Shown here: in pieces, positions 63,967 through 64,000 of the stretch | How positions within the stretch are numbered: the first letter of the stretch is position 1 | Layout of the letters: each line of letters begins with the position of its first letter | Origin: Chromatiales bacterium | GTDB lineage: Bacteria; Pseudomonadota; Gammaproteobacteria; Chromatiales; Chromatiaceae | Direction of reading: 5' to 3' | DNA length: 64,000 bases | Assembly (NCBI GenBank): GCA_028278145.1 | Contig: JANQEV010000108.1 | Coordinates: forward strand, 1 to 64,000 | Notes under the pieces: model-generated | Seen by the model: only the letters and a program-made list of their open reading frames with translations | The model's database searches: none | Told to the model about the DNA's origin: nothing | Program-made: the position numbers and the translations under genes

Positions 63967-64000
63967 TTCGGTTGTAGAAGACGTATTACTGCCATCAGCC

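Overview
This window is chromosomal DNA from a gammaproteobacterium. The gene neighbourhoods are diagnostic: rsmI/lpoA/yraN/dolP, rpsU-yqeY-dnaG-rpoD followed by a tRNA-Ile2 gene, tsaD/plsY/folB/folK, plus RNase T, MlaA, Rsd/AlgQ and Slt70. A three-antiporter Mrp-type complex, a SulP permease and a type I secretion/RTX module fit a marine or otherwise salty, possibly sulfur-associated lineage such as Chromatiales. The sequence alone does not prove that habitat or placement. No phage, integrase, insertion sequence or CRISPR array was seen.

Layout. 1-2331 holds the 3' part of a 2-oxoacid dehydrogenase operon (E1 alpha end, E1 beta, E2). 2360-9055 holds a HerA-like ATPase, MlaA, RNase T, a CopD-like membrane protein, an asparagine-synthetase-type amidotransferase of the N-acetylglutaminylglutamine class, and a 37-residue membrane protein. 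9056-14410 is the cell-envelope cluster rsmI <> lpoA-yraN-dolP (without diaA), then a GlcD-like flavoprotein. 14434-24008 holds a SulP permease and a nine-gene Mrp-like cation/proton antiporter operon. 24388-32760 holds a DUF945 protein, dxs, a DAHP synthase, an EF-hand-like envelope protein, a Sel1 protein and a lytic transglycosylase whose best start is a rare ATT codon.

32859-44566 carries a large protein with a class III cyclase domain, Rsd, TauE/SafE, an NDUFA9-like protein, a lipoprotein metallopeptidase, cca, MidA and the pterin genes (pteridine reductase, folK, folB), then plsY. 44586-50656 is tsaD <> rpsU-yqeY-dnaG-rpoD-tRNA-Ile(CAT), the translation, replication and transcription core.

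50794-64000 is an accessory region, less conserved and richer in intergenic DNA. It holds a PEP-CTERM-like exported protein, a lysine-rich lipoprotein hydrolase, a degenerate sensor kinase, and a two-gene cassette of an alpha/beta hydrolase and a TPR-trypsin protease. It also holds a type I secretion operon (RTX protein, ABC exporter, HlyD adaptor), two small proteins, and a CZB-GGDEF diguanylate cyclase at the edge. The hydrolase/TPR-trypsin cassette is the best candidate for an undescribed system. The degenerate kinase, the giant cyclase-domain protein and the extra small subunit of the antiporter operon are the next most interesting. All functional calls come from reading motifs and remembered family features; no database search was run.
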